From Streptomyces cyaneus (GTDB lineage Bacteria > Actinomycetota > Actinomycetes > Streptomycetales > Streptomycetaceae), in contig NZ_RQJW01000022.1 in NCBI RefSeq assembly GCF_004028635.1, positions 55,912 to 119,911 on the forward strand: DNA of 64,000 bases. The letters run 5' to 3'. Positions 42,821 through 51,501 of the stretch are shown piece after piece. Position numbers and translations under genes: made by a program. Each line of letters begins with the position of its first letter. The first letter of the stretch is position 1. The notes under the pieces were generated by a model. That model did not search any database, was not told the DNA's origin, and saw only the letters and a program-made list of their open reading frames with translations.

Positions 42821-44550
42821 CCACGGCAGGACGGCAGCGCGTCCGGATGCCGCACACCCTCGGCGGTGCGCGGCGCCGGCTGATGCTCCTTCTGGTGCTC
42901 GCGGGTTTTGCGCAGGCGGTCTGCGTGGTCGGCTTCGCTCTCCTGGTGCATGGTGCGGCCTACCGCATCACGCACGGCCGGGAGATCGCGTCCGGCCACG
43001 ACCGCAGCGCCCTCTACACGCACGTCGCCGGTTACTCGCCCACCACACTGGCCGTCGGGCTGGTCACGTCGGCCTGCGCGACCGTACTGCTGAAGGCGGC
43101 GGGCGAACCGCTCGCGGAACGGCTGGCGCAGAGCTACGTACACAGCGTCAGAATGCGTCTCTTCGACCACGTCGCCGCAAGCGAGGCGGGGGGACCCTTC
43201 CGGCGCACGGTCGGTGTGACCGTGCTCCGCTTCACCGGTGACGCCTCCGCCCTGCGGCTGTGGATCAGCAAGGGTGTGGCACCGATCCTGGTGGACGGGG
43301 TGTTCGTGACGTGCGCGCTCGTCGTCCTGGCCGTCATCGCGCCGGGCATCGGCGCGCTGTCGGCGGCGCTGATCCTCCTCGCCGCGGCCGCCGTCGCGCT
43401 CTTCGGGCGGCGGCTGCGCGAACGCGTACGTGAGACCAGGCGGCACAACGGCAAGCTCGCCGCCTTCGTCAACGAGCGGGTCACGCACACGGCCGTCATG
43501 CAGTCCCTCGGACGGGTCGAGCAGGAGCGCCGGGTCATGCGGCGGCGCAGTCGTGATTACGGTCGCGCCATGGTGCGCCAAGCCCGTCTCACCGGAGCGA
43601 TGTCGGCGACGGCCGAGGCGTGCGGGATCGGGATCCTGCTGGTCGTGGTCACGGTGGGCCTGGTGGCGGGCACCACCTGGGAGGTACTCGCCTCGCTGCT
43701 GACGGTGGCGAACTTCCTCGGTGGCCCCCTGTCGTCGCTGGTCCGTGTGCAGGAGCACTGGCAGCATTCGCGCGTCGCGCGGCGGCGCATCGCCGAGGTC
43801 CTCTCGGCGCGGACGCCGCTGGCCGGACTGCGCGGAGCCGAGCCGCTCGCGCACGGGCCCGGGCGGCTGGAACTCGAAGGACTGCGCGTGGACGGTGTCC
43901 TGGACGCGTCGGCCGTCGCGTTGCCCGGGCAGCGGATCGTGCTGCAGGGGCCGCCGAGCGCGGGGAAGTCGCTGTTGCTTCGCCTCATCGCGCGACTGCA
44001 GGAGCCGGACGCCGGCGCGGTGCTGCTCGACGGCCAGGACCTCGCCCGGCACGACCCCGAATCGGTGCGGCGGATGATCAGGCTGACCAGCCCCGAACTG
44101 CCCTTGCTGCGCGGCAGCGTCGACAAGAACCTGCGGTACGGCGAACCGCCGGACGCGGCCAAAAGGGCGGACGAGGAACACATCGAGGCCCTGGCCGCCC
44201 TGCTGCCCGACGGTCTGCGCACCCGGGTGGGCGAAAACGGCCACGGTCTTTCCATGGCCGTGCGTTACCAGGTCGCGATGGTACGGGCGCTGCGCAGCGG
44301 GCCCCGGGTTCTGCTGCTGGACGAGGTCAGATCGGAAGAAGCGTTCGGTTCCGACCTGATGGAACGTCTGCTCGAGCGGTATCCGGGCACGGTCATCTAC
44401 GTCACCGACGAGCCCAAGCTCGCCGCGCGCGCGGATGTGCTCTGGCGAATCGACGAAGGCAAGCTGACGGTGCATGAGCCGGTGCGGCAGATCGATGAGC
44501 CCGTGCGGGCCGGCATGGAGCCGGAAATGGGTCGCGGTCTCCAAAAATGA
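42817..44550 (+). CDS. ABC-exporter-like protein with degenerate nucleotide-binding domain
   Basis: 577 residues: an N-terminal transmembrane domain with five to six helices (RLMLLLVLAGFAQAVCVVGF, PILVDGVFVTCALVVLAVIA, GIGILLVVVTVGLVAGTTW) fused to an ABC-type NBD. Walker A is acceptable (GPPSAGKSLLL) and Walker B reads VLLLDEV. The Q-loop glutamine is missing (RLTSPELPLLRGSV), the LSGGQ signature is LSMAV (LSMAVRYQVAMVRALR), and the H-loop histidine is Asp (VIYVTDEP). ATP may bind, but classical turnover is doubtful. It may be a regulatory half-transporter, or function with an unusual cycle. Coupled to the P-loop protein. Confidence 0.87.
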   Translation: MTTAGRQRVRMPHTLGGARRRLMLLLVLAGFAQAVCVVGFALLVHGAAYRITHGREIASGHDRSALYTHVAGYSPTTLAVGLVTSACATVLLKAAGEPLAERLAQSYVHSVRMRLFDHVAASEAGGPFRRTVGVTVLRFTGDASALRLWISKGVAPILVDGVFVTCALVVLAVIAPGIGALSAALILLAAAAVALFGRRLRERVRETRRHNGKLAAFVNERVTHTAVMQSLGRVEQERRVMRRRSRDYGRAMVRQARLTGAMSATAEACGIGILLVVVTVGLVAGTTWEVLASLLTVANFLGGPLSSLVRVQEHWQHSRVARRRIAEVLSARTPLAGLRGAEPLAHGPGRLELEGLRVDGVLDASAVALPGQRIVLQGPPSAGKSLLLRLIARLQEPDAGAVLLDGQDLARHDPESVRRMIRLTSPELPLLRGSVDKNLRYGEPPDAAKRADEEHIEALAALLPDGLRTRVGENGHGLSMAVRYQVAMVRALRSGPRVLLLDEVRSEEAFGSDLMERLLERYPGTVIYVTDEPKLAARADVLWRIDEGKLTVHEPVRQIDEPVRAGMEPEMGRGLQK

Positions 44551-44578
44551 CCAAAAGGCCGCTTCGGATTGCTCCGAA
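44546..44578 (-). terminator. Probable terminator downstream of tRNA-Pro
   Basis: On the minus strand a TTCGGA/TCCGAA stem (44563-44578) is followed by GCCTTTTGGTCATTTTTGG. A second small stem (44594-44609) overlaps the tRNA 3' end. Confidence 0.5.
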
Positions 44579-44606
44579 ACGACCTCTGACCTGCGACTTC
44601 GCAAAG

Positions 44607-44680
<74 letters not shown>

Positions 44681-44759
44681 GCGTATGTCGCGCGGCGAAC
44701 CGCGTGATCACGCAGGTCAACCCTACCCCATACGCGCCCGACCTCCTCGATTCGACCCC

Positions 44760-44787
44760 TTGACCCATAATTGTTGTCACCTATAAT
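44760..44787 (+). promoter_or_regulatory. Consensus-like sigma-70 promoter for the esterase gene
   Basis: TTGACC (44760-44765) and a perfect TATAAT (44782-44787) are 16 bases apart, in an unusually AT-rich island for this genome, about 65 bases before the ATG at 44853. A direct repeat ATAATTG flanks the spacer. Confidence 0.7.
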
Positions 44788-44852
44788 TGCCTAAATCAAG
44801 CAGCCTCGTCCATCACCGGGCCGGCCCACGGGCCGCGACCGATCGGAGCCTC

Positions 44853-45794
44853 ATGTCCCTCCTGGCCCGGCCCGCGGTGGCCGCCCTCGTCGCCAAGGCG
44901 ATGCAACGCGTGACCGTGATGGCGGACCGCCGTTCCGGTGGCCGCGGCTCCGCCGCTGCCTCGCATGCGCGATTCCCCGAATATCCGCGCAAGGTACGCG
45001 AGTTGACGATTCCGACGTCGATCGCCGCTGCCCGGGCCACCGTGTATCTGCCCGCGAACGCCGAACCCGCTCCCCCGGTGCACATCAACTTCCACGGCGG
45101 CGGCTATGTGATGACGCTGACCGAGCTGGACGACCCGCTGTGCCGCACCCTCGCCGCGGAGGCGGGGGCGGTCGTGATCAACGTGGACTACGTCGTCGCA
45201 CCGCAGCATCCGTTCCCGGCGCCACCCCGGCAGGCGTACGACGTGGTCCGGTGGGTCGCCGAGCACGGCGCGGAGGAGGGCTGGGACGGTGGCCGGCTCA
45301 CCGTGGGCGGACAGAGCGCCGGCGGCGGACTCGCGGCGGCCGTGGCGCGGCAGGCTCTTGAAGAGGGCGGGCCCTCGATCGCGCTGCAGGTGTTGCACTA
45401 TCCCCCACTCGACCTGGCGACCAGTTCCAGAAAGAAGCGCGCCGCCATCGCCAAGCCGATGCTGCGGCCCTGGATGGCCGATGTCTTCGACACGTCGTAC
45501 GTACCGGACGTACGGCGGCGCGACGACCGGCTCGTGTCGCCGGCGCATCCGTCGGACACCGCGGACCTGAAGGGCATCGCCCCGGCCCTGGTGATCACCG
45601 CCGAGTACGACCTGCTGCGGGCCGAGGGCGAGCGTTATGCCGAGCGGCTGCGGCGGGCCGGTGCGCTGGTCGAGCACCACGAAGTGGCCGGGGCCGACCA
45701 CGGGTACGACGGGAACGACGACCAGAAGGCGCGGGAGGTCTACGCGATGATCGCCCGGCATGTGCGGGAGGCCACCGGAAGCCGCACCGTCTGA
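44853..45794 (+). CDS. Alpha/beta hydrolase, hormone-sensitive-lipase family esterase
   Basis: 313 residues from an ATG at 44853. Oxyanion-hole motif INFHGGGYVMT, nucleophile elbow GGQSAGGGLAAAV with the catalytic Ser, the acid region (VITAEYDLLRAEGERYAERL) and the catalytic His in GADHGYDGN are all in order, typical of HSL/family IV carboxylesterases. There is no signal peptide. It is preceded by a strong-looking promoter at 44760-44787. Substrate is likely a small acyl ester. Confidence 0.93.
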   Translation: MSLLARPAVAALVAKAMQRVTVMADRRSGGRGSAAASHARFPEYPRKVRELTIPTSIAAARATVYLPANAEPAPPVHINFHGGGYVMTLTELDDPLCRTLAAEAGAVVINVDYVVAPQHPFPAPPRQAYDVVRWVAEHGAEEGWDGGRLTVGGQSAGGGLAAAVARQALEEGGPSIALQVLHYPPLDLATSSRKKRAAIAKPMLRPWMADVFDTSYVPDVRRRDDRLVSPAHPSDTADLKGIAPALVITAEYDLLRAEGERYAERLRRAGALVEHHEVAGADHGYDGNDDQKAREVYAMIARHVREATGSRTV

Positions 45795-45834
45795 GGGTTC
45801 GGGGCGCCCCGCCGTTGACCGCTGCGCGCCCCGG

Positions 45835-46242
45835 TCACTCTTCCGGGCACGCGGCACCTGCGTTCACCGCGACCGGCGGGGCGGTCGACCAGGCGTCGGC
45901 CGAGGACCGGACGGGCTCACCCACCGGGCCGGTCGCCGGGGCGATTCCGGCACCCTCGCACGGACTCGAGGGCGCCGGGATGCACCTGGCGTCCCTGTCC
46001 CAACCTCCGGGGGTCGCAGTGCTCCTGGCGTCCCTGTCCCAACCTCCGGGGGTCGCAGTGCTTCTGGCGCCCCTGTCCCAACTCCCGGGCGCCGTAGTGC
46101 TTTTGGCGCCCTTGCCCGGGCTCCCGGACCTCCCCGCGGCGAACCCCGCCATCAGCAGGGCCACGGCCACCACCACCCACCACGGCAGACCGGCGGTGGC
46201 CATGTACCCGACGACGGCCACCAACGCGAGAAGTCCCGTCAT
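45835..46242 (-). CDS. Small membrane protein with 13-residue tandem repeats
   Basis: 135 residues from an ATG at 46242, chosen because AAGGGGG and GGGGA precede it; an ATG ten codons upstream lacks a site. Two short hydrophobic segments (LLALVAVVGYMATAGLPWWV and VVAVALLMAGFAAG) form the N-terminus. A repeat of GARSTATPGGWDR type, about three and a half 13-residue copies, follows, then a Pro/Ala-rich tail with three cysteines. No family recognised. The repeats face whichever side the C-terminus occupies and may vary in number. Confidence 0.65.
   Translation of the reverse strand: MTGLLALVAVVGYMATAGLPWWVVVAVALLMAGFAAGRSGSPGKGAKSTTAPGSWDRGARSTATPGGWDRDARSTATPGGWDRDARCIPAPSSPCEGAGIAPATGPVGEPVRSSADAWSTAPPVAVNAGAACPEE
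45986..46130. repeat. Tandem 39-bp repeats (about 3.7 copies)
   Basis: Units 45986-46024 and 46025-46063 are almost identical, 46064-46102 is diverged and 46103-46130 partial. The period is 39, a multiple of three, and encodes the 13-residue repeat of the membrane protein. There is no spacer variation, so this is not a CRISPR. Confidence 0.85.
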
Positions 46243-46419
46243 GTCCCCGTTCCCCCTTAACAATTCACTCATCCGCACCCGACGCACCGAAAGCCGCCCT
46301 GCGTCACAGCGGGCATATGACGCAACAATACGCGAGACAGTCGTATATCCCAGTTCGGCTCATCGGTACATATGACGGACGCCAATCAGTGCCCCATCAA
46401 TGGGCCCCTCGATGGGCCG

Positions 46420-47748
46420 TCAGTGCGCGCCGATCAGCTCCTGCTCACTGCCGGACCGGGTCGTCCGCTTCGAGCCGCGCAGTGCGGCGATGCCGATGAA
46501 GACCATGGACGACAGGCCCGCGAGGGCGAACGCGGTGAACCCCCAGTCGCCCTTGTTCGCGGCGAGCAACTGGCCGCCCAGCCATGGCCCGAAGACGGCA
46601 CCGAAGCGACCCATGCCGGAGGTCCAGCCGACGGCGGTGGCGCGGTTCTCGGGGCTGGAGCGGATGGAGACCGTCGCGTAGATCATGGTCTGCGCGCTGT
46701 TGAGGAACACTCCGGTCAGGAACACCACCGTGAAGGTGAGCGCCAGCGGCATGTGGACGCTGAGCAGGAAGACTCCGGCGGCGGTCAGCGCGAACCAGAT
46801 CGCCGAGATCCGTGGGGCGCCGAAGCGGTCGGAGGCGCGTCCGGCGACCAGCATGCCGACGATGCCGCCGAGGTTGAACAGGACCACGAAGGTCAGCGCG
46901 GAGCCGAGGTTGTAGCCCTCGCCGCGCATCAGGGTGGGCAGCCAGGTGGCGACGCCGTAGACGAGGAGCAGACCGCCGAAGGAGGCCAGCCAGTACAGCA
47001 GGGTCTGGGTCCATTCGCCGTCCCGGAAGAGGTTGGCCAGGGAGTGCCGGCGGTCGGCGGCGGGCCGCTTGTCGGCCGGGGCGGTGGGCAGCTCGACCTC
47101 GTAGCGCCGGGCCAGCTCGCCGGCTTCCTCGCCGCGGCCCTTGGCGAGAAGGAAGCTCAGCGACTCGGGCAGGAACCTGGCGAGCACCGGCACGAAGAGC
47201 AGCGGGAGCACGCAGAACCAGAACGCGGCCCGCCAGCCCAGGGGTTCGACGACCCACAGGGCGACGTAGGCAGAGAGGATGCCGCCCGCGTGATGGGCGG
47301 TCATCAGCATGCCGACGGTGAGGGCGCCGCGGCCGCGCGGGGCGTAGTCGGAGACCATGCTGATCGCGGTCGGCAGCAGACCACCGAGGCCGATACCGGC
47401 GAGCGTGCGGCCGAGGCCGAACACCGCGACGCTGCCCGCCATCGCACAAAGCCCGGAGGCCAGCGAAAAGAGCGCGACGCAGGCGACCATCAGCTTCTTG
47501 CGGCCGATCCGGTCGGCGACCGTGCCCGCGGTCAGCGCGCCGATCAGCATGCCGAAGGTGGCGTAACTGCCCAGGTCACCGGCCTGGTCGGGGGTCAGGC
47601 CCAGGGCCTTCTCCGCCAGCATGTGGGGCAGCACCGAGCCGTAGATGAACATGTCCAGGCCGTCGAAGAGGACGGCCAGCCAGCACAGGCCGACGGCGAG
47701 TACGGCCAGTCTGCCGACGCGAGCGGTTGGGGAGGGGGAGGAGGACAT
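46420..47748 (-). CDS. MFS transporter, aromatic acid:H+ symporter family
   Basis: 442 residues, 12 predicted helices. The AAHS signature in helix 1 (LFDGLDMFIYGSVLPHML) and the MFS loop motif GTVADRIGRKKLMVACV are clear; the second half has GRASDRFGAPRI. The family imports 4-hydroxybenzoate, protocatechuate, gentisate and gallate (PcaK, GenK, GalT). It is the last gene of the operon that encodes ring-cleavage and oxalomesaconate enzymes. A TTGTCAACAA element that also precedes the GntR gene lies upstream of its start, so it can be controlled separately. Confidence 0.93.
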   Translation of the reverse strand: MSSSPSPTARVGRLAVLAVGLCWLAVLFDGLDMFIYGSVLPHMLAEKALGLTPDQAGDLGSYATFGMLIGALTAGTVADRIGRKKLMVACVALFSLASGLCAMAGSVAVFGLGRTLAGIGLGGLLPTAISMVSDYAPRGRGALTVGMLMTAHHAGGILSAYVALWVVEPLGWRAAFWFCVLPLLFVPVLARFLPESLSFLLAKGRGEEAGELARRYEVELPTAPADKRPAADRRHSLANLFRDGEWTQTLLYWLASFGGLLLVYGVATWLPTLMRGEGYNLGSALTFVVLFNLGGIVGMLVAGRASDRFGAPRISAIWFALTAAGVFLLSVHMPLALTFTVVFLTGVFLNSAQTMIYATVSIRSSPENRATAVGWTSGMGRFGAVFGPWLGGQLLAANKGDWGFTAFALAGLSSMVFIGIAALRGSKRTTRSGSEQELIGAH

Positions 47749-47813
47749 CCTTGTTTTCCTCTCGTGCGTTGTGCGCCAGACGCTAAGGAGCCGGGACAAT
47801 GTAGTCAACGTTT

Positions 47814-47823
47814 TTGTCAACAA
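47814..47823. promoter_or_regulatory. TTGTCAACAA GntR-type operator before the transporter gene
   Basis: The same ten bases occur at 52203-52212 upstream of the GntR regulator gene. TTGT and ACAA arms fit FadR-type GntR operators. It lies 66 bases upstream of the transporter start, in a 154-base gap. Confidence 0.65.
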
Positions 47824-47902
47824 TCTCAGCGACAATCCAGCAACGCCTGGAAAGAAGGGCTGAACAAGTGCGGCGCGGGCGCCGACGGTGCCTACCGGCG
47901 CA

Positions 47903-48853
47903 TCAGGCGACCGGCGGGGTCCCGTGCGTGTGGAAGGACTCGATCGTCTTCAGGCCCCACGCCTGCCCCTTGGCCCGCTCGGCCTCGGTCCAGGTGATCA
48001 GCGGCCAGTCGGGGGCCAGCACGAGTCGCGTGAGCGGGTTGCACAGCTCGATGCGGTTGCCGCCGGGCTCGTAGACGTACAGGAAGAACGTCTGCTGGAT
48101 GGCGTGCTTGTGCGGACCCGTCTCGATGAACACGCCGCTGTCGATGGCGAGGTCGGCGGCGCGCAGGATCTCCTCGCGGGTGTCGGTCGCGAAGGCGATG
48201 TGGTGCAGCCGACCGGCGGAGCCGGTCCAGTCCGAGGTGTAGACGACGTCGTACGACTTGTTGGTGAAGGTGAGCCAACGGGCGGCGATCTTCCCGGAGT
48301 TGAGCTGGATCTGCTCGGTGGGCCGGGCGCCCAGCACCTGTTCCTGGAACTCGGCGTTGGCGAGCACGTCGGCGGCGAGGAAGTTGACATGGTCGAGCCG
48401 TCGTACGCCGACGCCCCTGTTGGGCTTGGCCTGCGGCTGGTTCTTCAGCGCGGGCTTCAGCTCCTGCGGCGCCTGGTAGTACTCGCTCTCCCAGTACAGG
48501 GCGTGCTCGTGTCCGTCGGGGTCGGTGGTGAGGTAGAGCTTGCCGATGCCGGGCTCGTCCTCGACCCACTTGCCCGAGCCGCCGGCGGCCTCAACTGCCT
48601 TGATACGGCGGTGCAGTGCCTCCTCACTGGAGGTGCGCAAGGCGAGGCGGCCGAGTCCTGGCTGCTCGCGGGCGGTGAGGACCAGGCTGTGGTGCTCGTA
48701 GTCGTCGAAGGTCCGCAGATAGACCGTGTCGCCGTCCTGGCCGTTGACGGTGAGGCCCAGGTAGTCGGTGAAGAAGGCGACGCTGGCGGCCAGGTCGGGG
48801 GTGAACAGCTGGGCGTGGCCGATGTGGGCGATGTCGCCGAGCGGCGGGGTCAT
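47903..48853 (-). CDS. VOC-family type I extradiol ring-cleavage dioxygenase
   Basis: 316 residues with two paired vicinal-oxygen-chelate domains, as in catechol 2,3-dioxygenases. Likely Fe(II) ligands are His155 (RRLDHVNFLA), a His of RLHHIAFAT (217/218) and Glu269 (GGNRIELCN). It overlaps the tautomerase gene by four bases, so ring cleavage and product isomerisation are translationally linked. In the known gallate and protocatechuate 4,5 pathways the cleaving enzyme is LigAB/GalA type; none is encoded here, so this unrelated dioxygenase probably makes the 4-oxalomesaconate-type product. The aromatic substrate is unproven. Confidence 0.92.
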   Translation of the reverse strand: MTPPLGDIAHIGHAQLFTPDLAASVAFFTDYLGLTVNGQDGDTVYLRTFDDYEHHSLVLTAREQPGLGRLALRTSSEEALHRRIKAVEAAGGSGKWVEDEPGIGKLYLTTDPDGHEHALYWESEYYQAPQELKPALKNQPQAKPNRGVGVRRLDHVNFLAADVLANAEFQEQVLGARPTEQIQLNSGKIAARWLTFTNKSYDVVYTSDWTGSAGRLHHIAFATDTREEILRAADLAIDSGVFIETGPHKHAIQQTFFLYVYEPGGNRIELCNPLTRLVLAPDWPLITWTEAERAKGQAWGLKTIESFHTHGTPPVA

Positions 48854-49959
48854 CGGGGGCCTCCGGGGGTGGGCGCGGGGAGTGGGGCCGTCTCGGCGGA
48901 CCGGGGGAAGACGGTGCCGTCGAAGATCTTGCGGGCCGTACGGACGACGGCGGTGCGGCGGGCGGTGGGCAGGCCTGCGGAGTCGGTGGCGAGGCTGCTC
49001 TCGATGTCCAGGAAGCCCGTGGGGTGTTCGATGCGGACGCGGTCGCCGTCGGCGGGCAGCTCCGCGAGGTCCGCGGCGACGCCGCCTTCGACGCGCAGAC
49101 CAGCGGCGACGCCGGCGGCGCCGAGTACGCCGATCGACGTATGGCAGCGGACCGGGATGAAGGTGCGGGTGGTGATCGTGCCGCCGTCCCGGGGCGGGGC
49201 GAGGAGTGTGAGCTTGGGGACGGTGGTGTCCGAGACGTCGCCGAGTCCCATCAACTTGCCCGCCGCCAGCCGGAGTTCACGAAGCCGCTCGGCGAGGGCG
49301 AGGTTCTCCTCCAGGTCCCTGGGCGCCTCGTAGCCGGTGACGTCGAGTGCGGCGGCCTGGATGAGGACGGTCGGCATGCCGTTGTCCACGCAGGTCACCG
49401 GGATGCCGTCGATCAGATCGCGGACGTTGCCGGTGGGCAGCAACTGCGCGGTGCCGGGCGGGAATTCGATCAGCACGGGGGCGGCCGAGCCGGGCACGCC
49501 CGAGATCTCCGCCTCGCCCGTGTAGTCGACGTGGCCGCCCGGCGTCGGGAAGGTCGCGGTGGCGAGGTCGCCGGTGTTGACCATGCGGATGCGGACGGAG
49601 GTCCGCTCCTCCCCCGCCGGGACCAGGCCGCGCTCCACGGCGAACGGCCCTATACCCGCGAGGATGTTCCCGCAGTTCTGACGGTTGCTCACTTCGGGCT
49701 GCTCGACGGCCACTTGGAGGAAGAGATAGTCGACATCGGCGCCCGGACCCGGCGAGGGCGAGACCACCGCGACCTTGCTGGTGAGCGGGTGCCCGCCGCC
49801 CAGGCCGTCGATCTGCCGCTCGTCCGGGCTACCCATGACGCGCAGCAACAGCTCGTCGCGCAGGGCGGGTTCGGCGGGGAGGTCCTCGGCGAGGAAGTAC
49901 GCGCCCTTGGAGGTGCCGCCGCGCATGAGCATGCAGCGGACCTCCACGGGCCCGCTCAC
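48850..49959 (-). CDS. galD: 4-oxalomesaconate tautomerase (PrpF family, GalD-like)
   Basis: 369 residues from a GTG at 49959. The PrpF-family start VEVRCMLMRGGTSKGAYFLA, GLGGGHPLTSKVAVVS, QNCGNILAGIGPFAVERGL and VDNGMPTVLIQAAALDVTGY are clear. GalD of Pseudomonas putida interconverts the keto and enol forms of 4-oxalomesaconate. Both ends overlap neighbours by four bases (aldolase upstream, dioxygenase downstream), fixing it in the pathway. A general PrpF isomerase role cannot be excluded, but the context is specific. Confidence 0.9.
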   Translation of the reverse strand: MSGPVEVRCMLMRGGTSKGAYFLAEDLPAEPALRDELLLRVMGSPDERQIDGLGGGHPLTSKVAVVSPSPGPGADVDYLFLQVAVEQPEVSNRQNCGNILAGIGPFAVERGLVPAGEERTSVRIRMVNTGDLATATFPTPGGHVDYTGEAEISGVPGSAAPVLIEFPPGTAQLLPTGNVRDLIDGIPVTCVDNGMPTVLIQAAALDVTGYEAPRDLEENLALAERLRELRLAAGKLMGLGDVSDTTVPKLTLLAPPRDGGTITTRTFIPVRCHTSIGVLGAAGVAAGLRVEGGVAADLAELPADGDRVRIEHPTGFLDIESSLATDSAGLPTARRTAVVRTARKIFDGTVFPRSAETAPLPAPTPGGPR

Positions 49960-50666
49960 GGCTGTGCCTCCTCGCGGACGTACTCGTCGTAGGACTTGTA
50001 TGTCACGCCGAGCCGTACGAGCGTCTCCCGCAACCCGTAGCGATCCAGGCCGAGTTGGCCGTCGAGGAACGCGGCGCGTGTCGCGGCCTCCTTGGCCTCG
50101 CGGGCCTCGGCCTTCTCCACCGTCGCCCGGGCACGCTCGCGGGGGACGACCACCACCCCGTCGTCGTCGGCGAGGATCACGTCGCCGGGGCGGATGACCT
50201 GGCCGTCCATGGCGACCGGCACGTTCACCGAGCCGCCGGTGGCCTTGACGGTGCCCTGCGCGCTGACCACCCGGGACCAGGCGGCGAAGCGCATGTCCCG
50301 CAGTTCCTGGGTGTCGCGGATGCCGGTGTTGATGACGACACCGCGTACGCCGCGTTGCTTCAGGGCGGTCGCGAACAGCTCGCCGAACAGGCCGTCGGTG
50401 GACGGGGAGGTGGTGGTGACGACGAGGATGTCGCCCTCGCCGCACTGCTCCACGGCAGCGTGGATCATGAGGTTGTCGCCGGGCCAGCTGAGCACCGTCA
50501 CGGCGGTGCCGGCGATCCGTACGCCCTGCTGCACGGGGCGAATCCCCGGGCCCAGCAGGCCGGTTCGGCCCATCGCCTCGCTCACCGTCGCCACGCCGAA
50601 GCCGGCCAGCGCGTCGACGTCCTTCAGCTCCGCCTTCGGCGGGTTGGTGACGATCACGCCGCTCAT
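49956..50666 (-). CDS. galC: 4-carboxy-4-hydroxy-2-oxoadipate aldolase/oxaloacetate decarboxylase (RraA-like, GalC/LigK-like)
   Basis: 236 residues. RraA/HMG-aldolase fold: FGVATVSEAMGRTGLLGPGI at the N-terminus, a MIHAAVEQCGEGDILVV segment, the metal/pyruvate-binding region GVVINTGIRDTQELRDM, and PGDVILADDDGVVVVPRERA. LigK, ProA and GalC cleave 4-carboxy-4-hydroxy-2-oxoadipate to pyruvate and oxaloacetate with Mg2+ or Mn2+. Its start overlaps the hydratase stop and its stop overlaps the tautomerase start, so the three lower-pathway enzymes form one coupled block. Confidence 0.92.
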   Translation of the reverse strand: MSGVIVTNPPKAELKDVDALAGFGVATVSEAMGRTGLLGPGIRPVQQGVRIAGTAVTVLSWPGDNLMIHAAVEQCGEGDILVVTTTSPSTDGLFGELFATALKQRGVRGVVINTGIRDTQELRDMRFAAWSRVVSAQGTVKATGGSVNVPVAMDGQVIRPGDVILADDDGVVVVPRERARATVEKAEAREAKEAATRAAFLDGQLGLDRYGLRETLVRLGVTYKSYDEYVREEAQP

Positions 50667-51451
50667 GCCAGCTCCTTCGCGATCTGCGGGTAGGGGCGCA
50701 TGTACGCCTCGGCCATGGTCTTGTGGGCCAGGCCCAGGTTGGGTCCGGCGTTGCGCTTGAGCTGGACGCCGCGGCGGACGGCGAGGTCGGTGTAGTAGTC
50801 CCACAGGTGCTGCTGGGCGCCGAGACACTCCATGGCCCCCCGCTTGGTGTCCCACACCTCGGTGATGTCGAGGAGGACTTCGGGCTTGAAGCCGCTCATC
50901 TCGGGCTGGTGCGGCTCGAAGTAGAAGACGGGCGGCGCGCCGATGATGTCTCCGTCGCCCGGGTAGCCGATGGCCTGGGCGAGGATGCGGGCTTCCAGGG
51001 CCATGCGGTTGGCGGCCGGATGGTCGCCGTTGTACGGGTCCTCGGTGGGGTGGGTGAGGACGACGTCGGGCTGGGTCTCGCGGTAGACCGCGACGAGCTG
51101 GTCGGTCAGCTCGGCGGTGGCGACCAGCGGGTAGTCGCCGGCGTCGAAGAAGCGGACCTCGGCGCCGAGGGTGGCGGCGGCACGCTCGGCCTCGTCGCGG
51201 CGTATCGCCTTGATCTCGTCGAGCTTCCTGCCCTCGCGCCAGGCCTTGGCGGACTCGCCGCGCTCACCGAAGGTCAGGCAGGCGATGGTGACCTGCTCAC
51301 CCCGGGAGGCGGCCAGGGCGACGGCACCGCCCGCCCGCCACACGAAGTCCCCGGCGTGCGCGGTGATGACGAGGGTCGAGCGCGGTGGCGACGGGGGTCC
51401 CCCGGCGCGAGGTTGTTCGAGCGTGGGGGAGGGCGCATCGGCATGCGTCAT
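50663..51451 (-). CDS. galB: 4-oxalomesaconate hydratase (PIG-L/LmbE family, GalB-like)
   Basis: 262 residues from an ATG at 51451 with GAGGAGA upstream. PIG-L family features are LVITAHAGDFVWRAGGAVAL (zinc-site HAGD in place of HPDD), CLTFGERGES, DVVLTHPTEDPYNGDHPAAN with further metal ligands, and FYFEPHQPEMSGF. GalB of P. putida is a zinc PIG-L-type hydratase that converts the enol form of 4-oxalomesaconate to 4-carboxy-4-hydroxy-2-oxoadipate. It is the first enzyme gene downstream of the GntR regulator, 50 bases away. Confidence 0.9.
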   Translation of the reverse strand: MTHADAPSPTLEQPRAGGPPSPPRSTLVITAHAGDFVWRAGGAVALAASRGEQVTIACLTFGERGESAKAWREGRKLDEIKAIRRDEAERAAATLGAEVRFFDAGDYPLVATAELTDQLVAVYRETQPDVVLTHPTEDPYNGDHPAANRMALEARILAQAIGYPGDGDIIGAPPVFYFEPHQPEMSGFKPEVLLDITEVWDTKRGAMECLGAQQHLWDYYTDLAVRRGVQLKRNAGPNLGLAHKTMAEAYMRPYPQIAKELA

Positions 51452-51501
51452 TGCTGGTTCTCCTCGAGTGACAGGTGCGCGCCCGCCCCACACCGCCGTG
51501 A

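Noticed and set aside
45986..46130. Tandem repeats considered as a CRISPR array
   Set aside because: The units are contiguous with no spacers, the period is in frame with a protein, and no cas genes are present in the window.
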